A stretch of DNA of 64,000 nt, from the NCBI GenBank assembly GCA_039566865.1, contig CM076943.1:42230663-42294662 (forward strand). The letters are read 5' to 3'. The notes under the pieces were generated by a model. That model saw nothing but the letters and a program-made list of their open reading frames with translations. It searched no databases and had not been told where the DNA came from. Source of the DNA: Aurelia coerulea. Taxonomy: Eukaryota; Cnidaria; Scyphozoa; Semaeostomeae; Ulmaridae. Shown piece after piece: positions 63,640 through 64,000 of the stretch. The stretch's first letter is position 1. Each line of letters begins with the position of its first letter. A program made the position numbers and the translations under genes.

Positions 63640-64000
63640 ACTCTTATTGACATATTTTCAAGGATAAGATTTTTGTTTCGTTCAGAAGGGCTAAACATTT
63701 CAAGGATACTCTGGTTCGGGCCAAAGTTTACCAACAAACGGATGAAAAAGCTGAAAAGGGCACTTTCAAATGTAATGGCAGGAGAAGCTGTCAAATTTGT
63801 GCACTCATTGCATTGTTGAAGGGGAGACATTTCGAAATTTTAATGACTCTCGACGCTTTTCGATCTCCTCTGGTGCTTATCATTGCAACTCGAAGAATGT
63901 AGTCTACTTGTTGCAATGTGATTGCTGCAATAAAAAATATGTGGGCAGCACAAAAACCAAATTTCGGCAAAGATTTAATGTGTACAAATCATATTTTCGA
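63640..64000 (+). pseudogene. Penelope-like element fragment with GIY-YIG start, cut by the right edge
   Basis: The plus strand reads IFVSFRRAKHFKDTLVRAKV, KGTFKCNGRRSCQIC, then after a frameshift near 63825-63840 FSISSGAYHCNSKN and VVYLLQCDCCNKKYVGSTKT KFRQRFNVYKSYF. This is the C-terminal part of the reverse transcriptase, the Cys-rich linker and the first half of the GIY-YIG endonuclease. At least one more frame change near 63665 marks it as decayed. The same family is present at 858-1136 on the opposite strand. Confidence 0.75.

Overview
This is a gene-poor, AT-rich stretch of an animal nuclear genome. It has spliced genes with GT-AG introns, poly(A) signals, non-LTR retrotransposons (one with a PHD finger), Penelope-like GIY-YIG fragments, and dozens of small inverted-repeat elements. 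That mix fits a marine invertebrate, most plausibly a cnidarian such as an anthozoan. The taxon is an inference from repeat and gene style, not a demonstrated identity. Nothing suggests bacterial or viral DNA.

The host signal is a minus-strand family of small secreted or GPI-anchored Ly6/uPAR (three-finger) proteins, seen as four related loci. A has exons 1-2 (signal exon 9394-9454, Ly6 exon 1669-1883), with its last exon probably off the left edge. B is complete (29209-29269, 23848-24068, 21652-21831). C is complete (36666-36726, 35638-35852, 33896-34030). D has exons 2-3 (58998-59215, 55404-55616), with no signal exon found. All share a phase-1 first intron and a phase-0 second intron. Intron and flanking sequence is also shared, so the loci arose by segmental duplication. 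A CCAAT-containing block about 130-140 bp upstream of the start codons of A and B recurs at 48.24 kb with no signal exon beside it.

The largest coding unit lies between C and D, also on the minus strand. A 556-codon ORF (45667-47337; C2CH zinc-finger-like, F-box-like and one ankyrin-like stretch) is followed 43 bp later, in another frame, by a 1438-codon ORF (41307-45623; TPR-like helices, then a PIN/XPG-I-like region). A candidate poly(A) signal lies about 330 bp beyond the second stop. Neither ORF could be given a function. This pair is the best candidate for an undescribed gene or element.

The rest is nested mobile DNA: a doubly deleted LINE at 4.6-7.6 kb; LINE tails split by MITEs at 10.6-12.7 and 16.9-17.6 kb; MITEs flanked by TTAA (30.1, 33.0, 37.2 and 56.9 kb); elements with mariner-like CCGGGTGTCCCA ends (10.7, 18.8, 24.1 kb); long foldbacks (26.7, 51.6, 54.1 kb); AAGAAACT-rich MITEs; a tRNA-like SINE (36.3 kb); a GCGTG satellite (15.8 kb); and ATT microsatellites with hammerhead-ribozyme-like cores (59.9 and 60.4 kb). 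Several insertions have an uninserted counterpart in a paralogous Ly6 locus, which lets target-site duplications be read directly.
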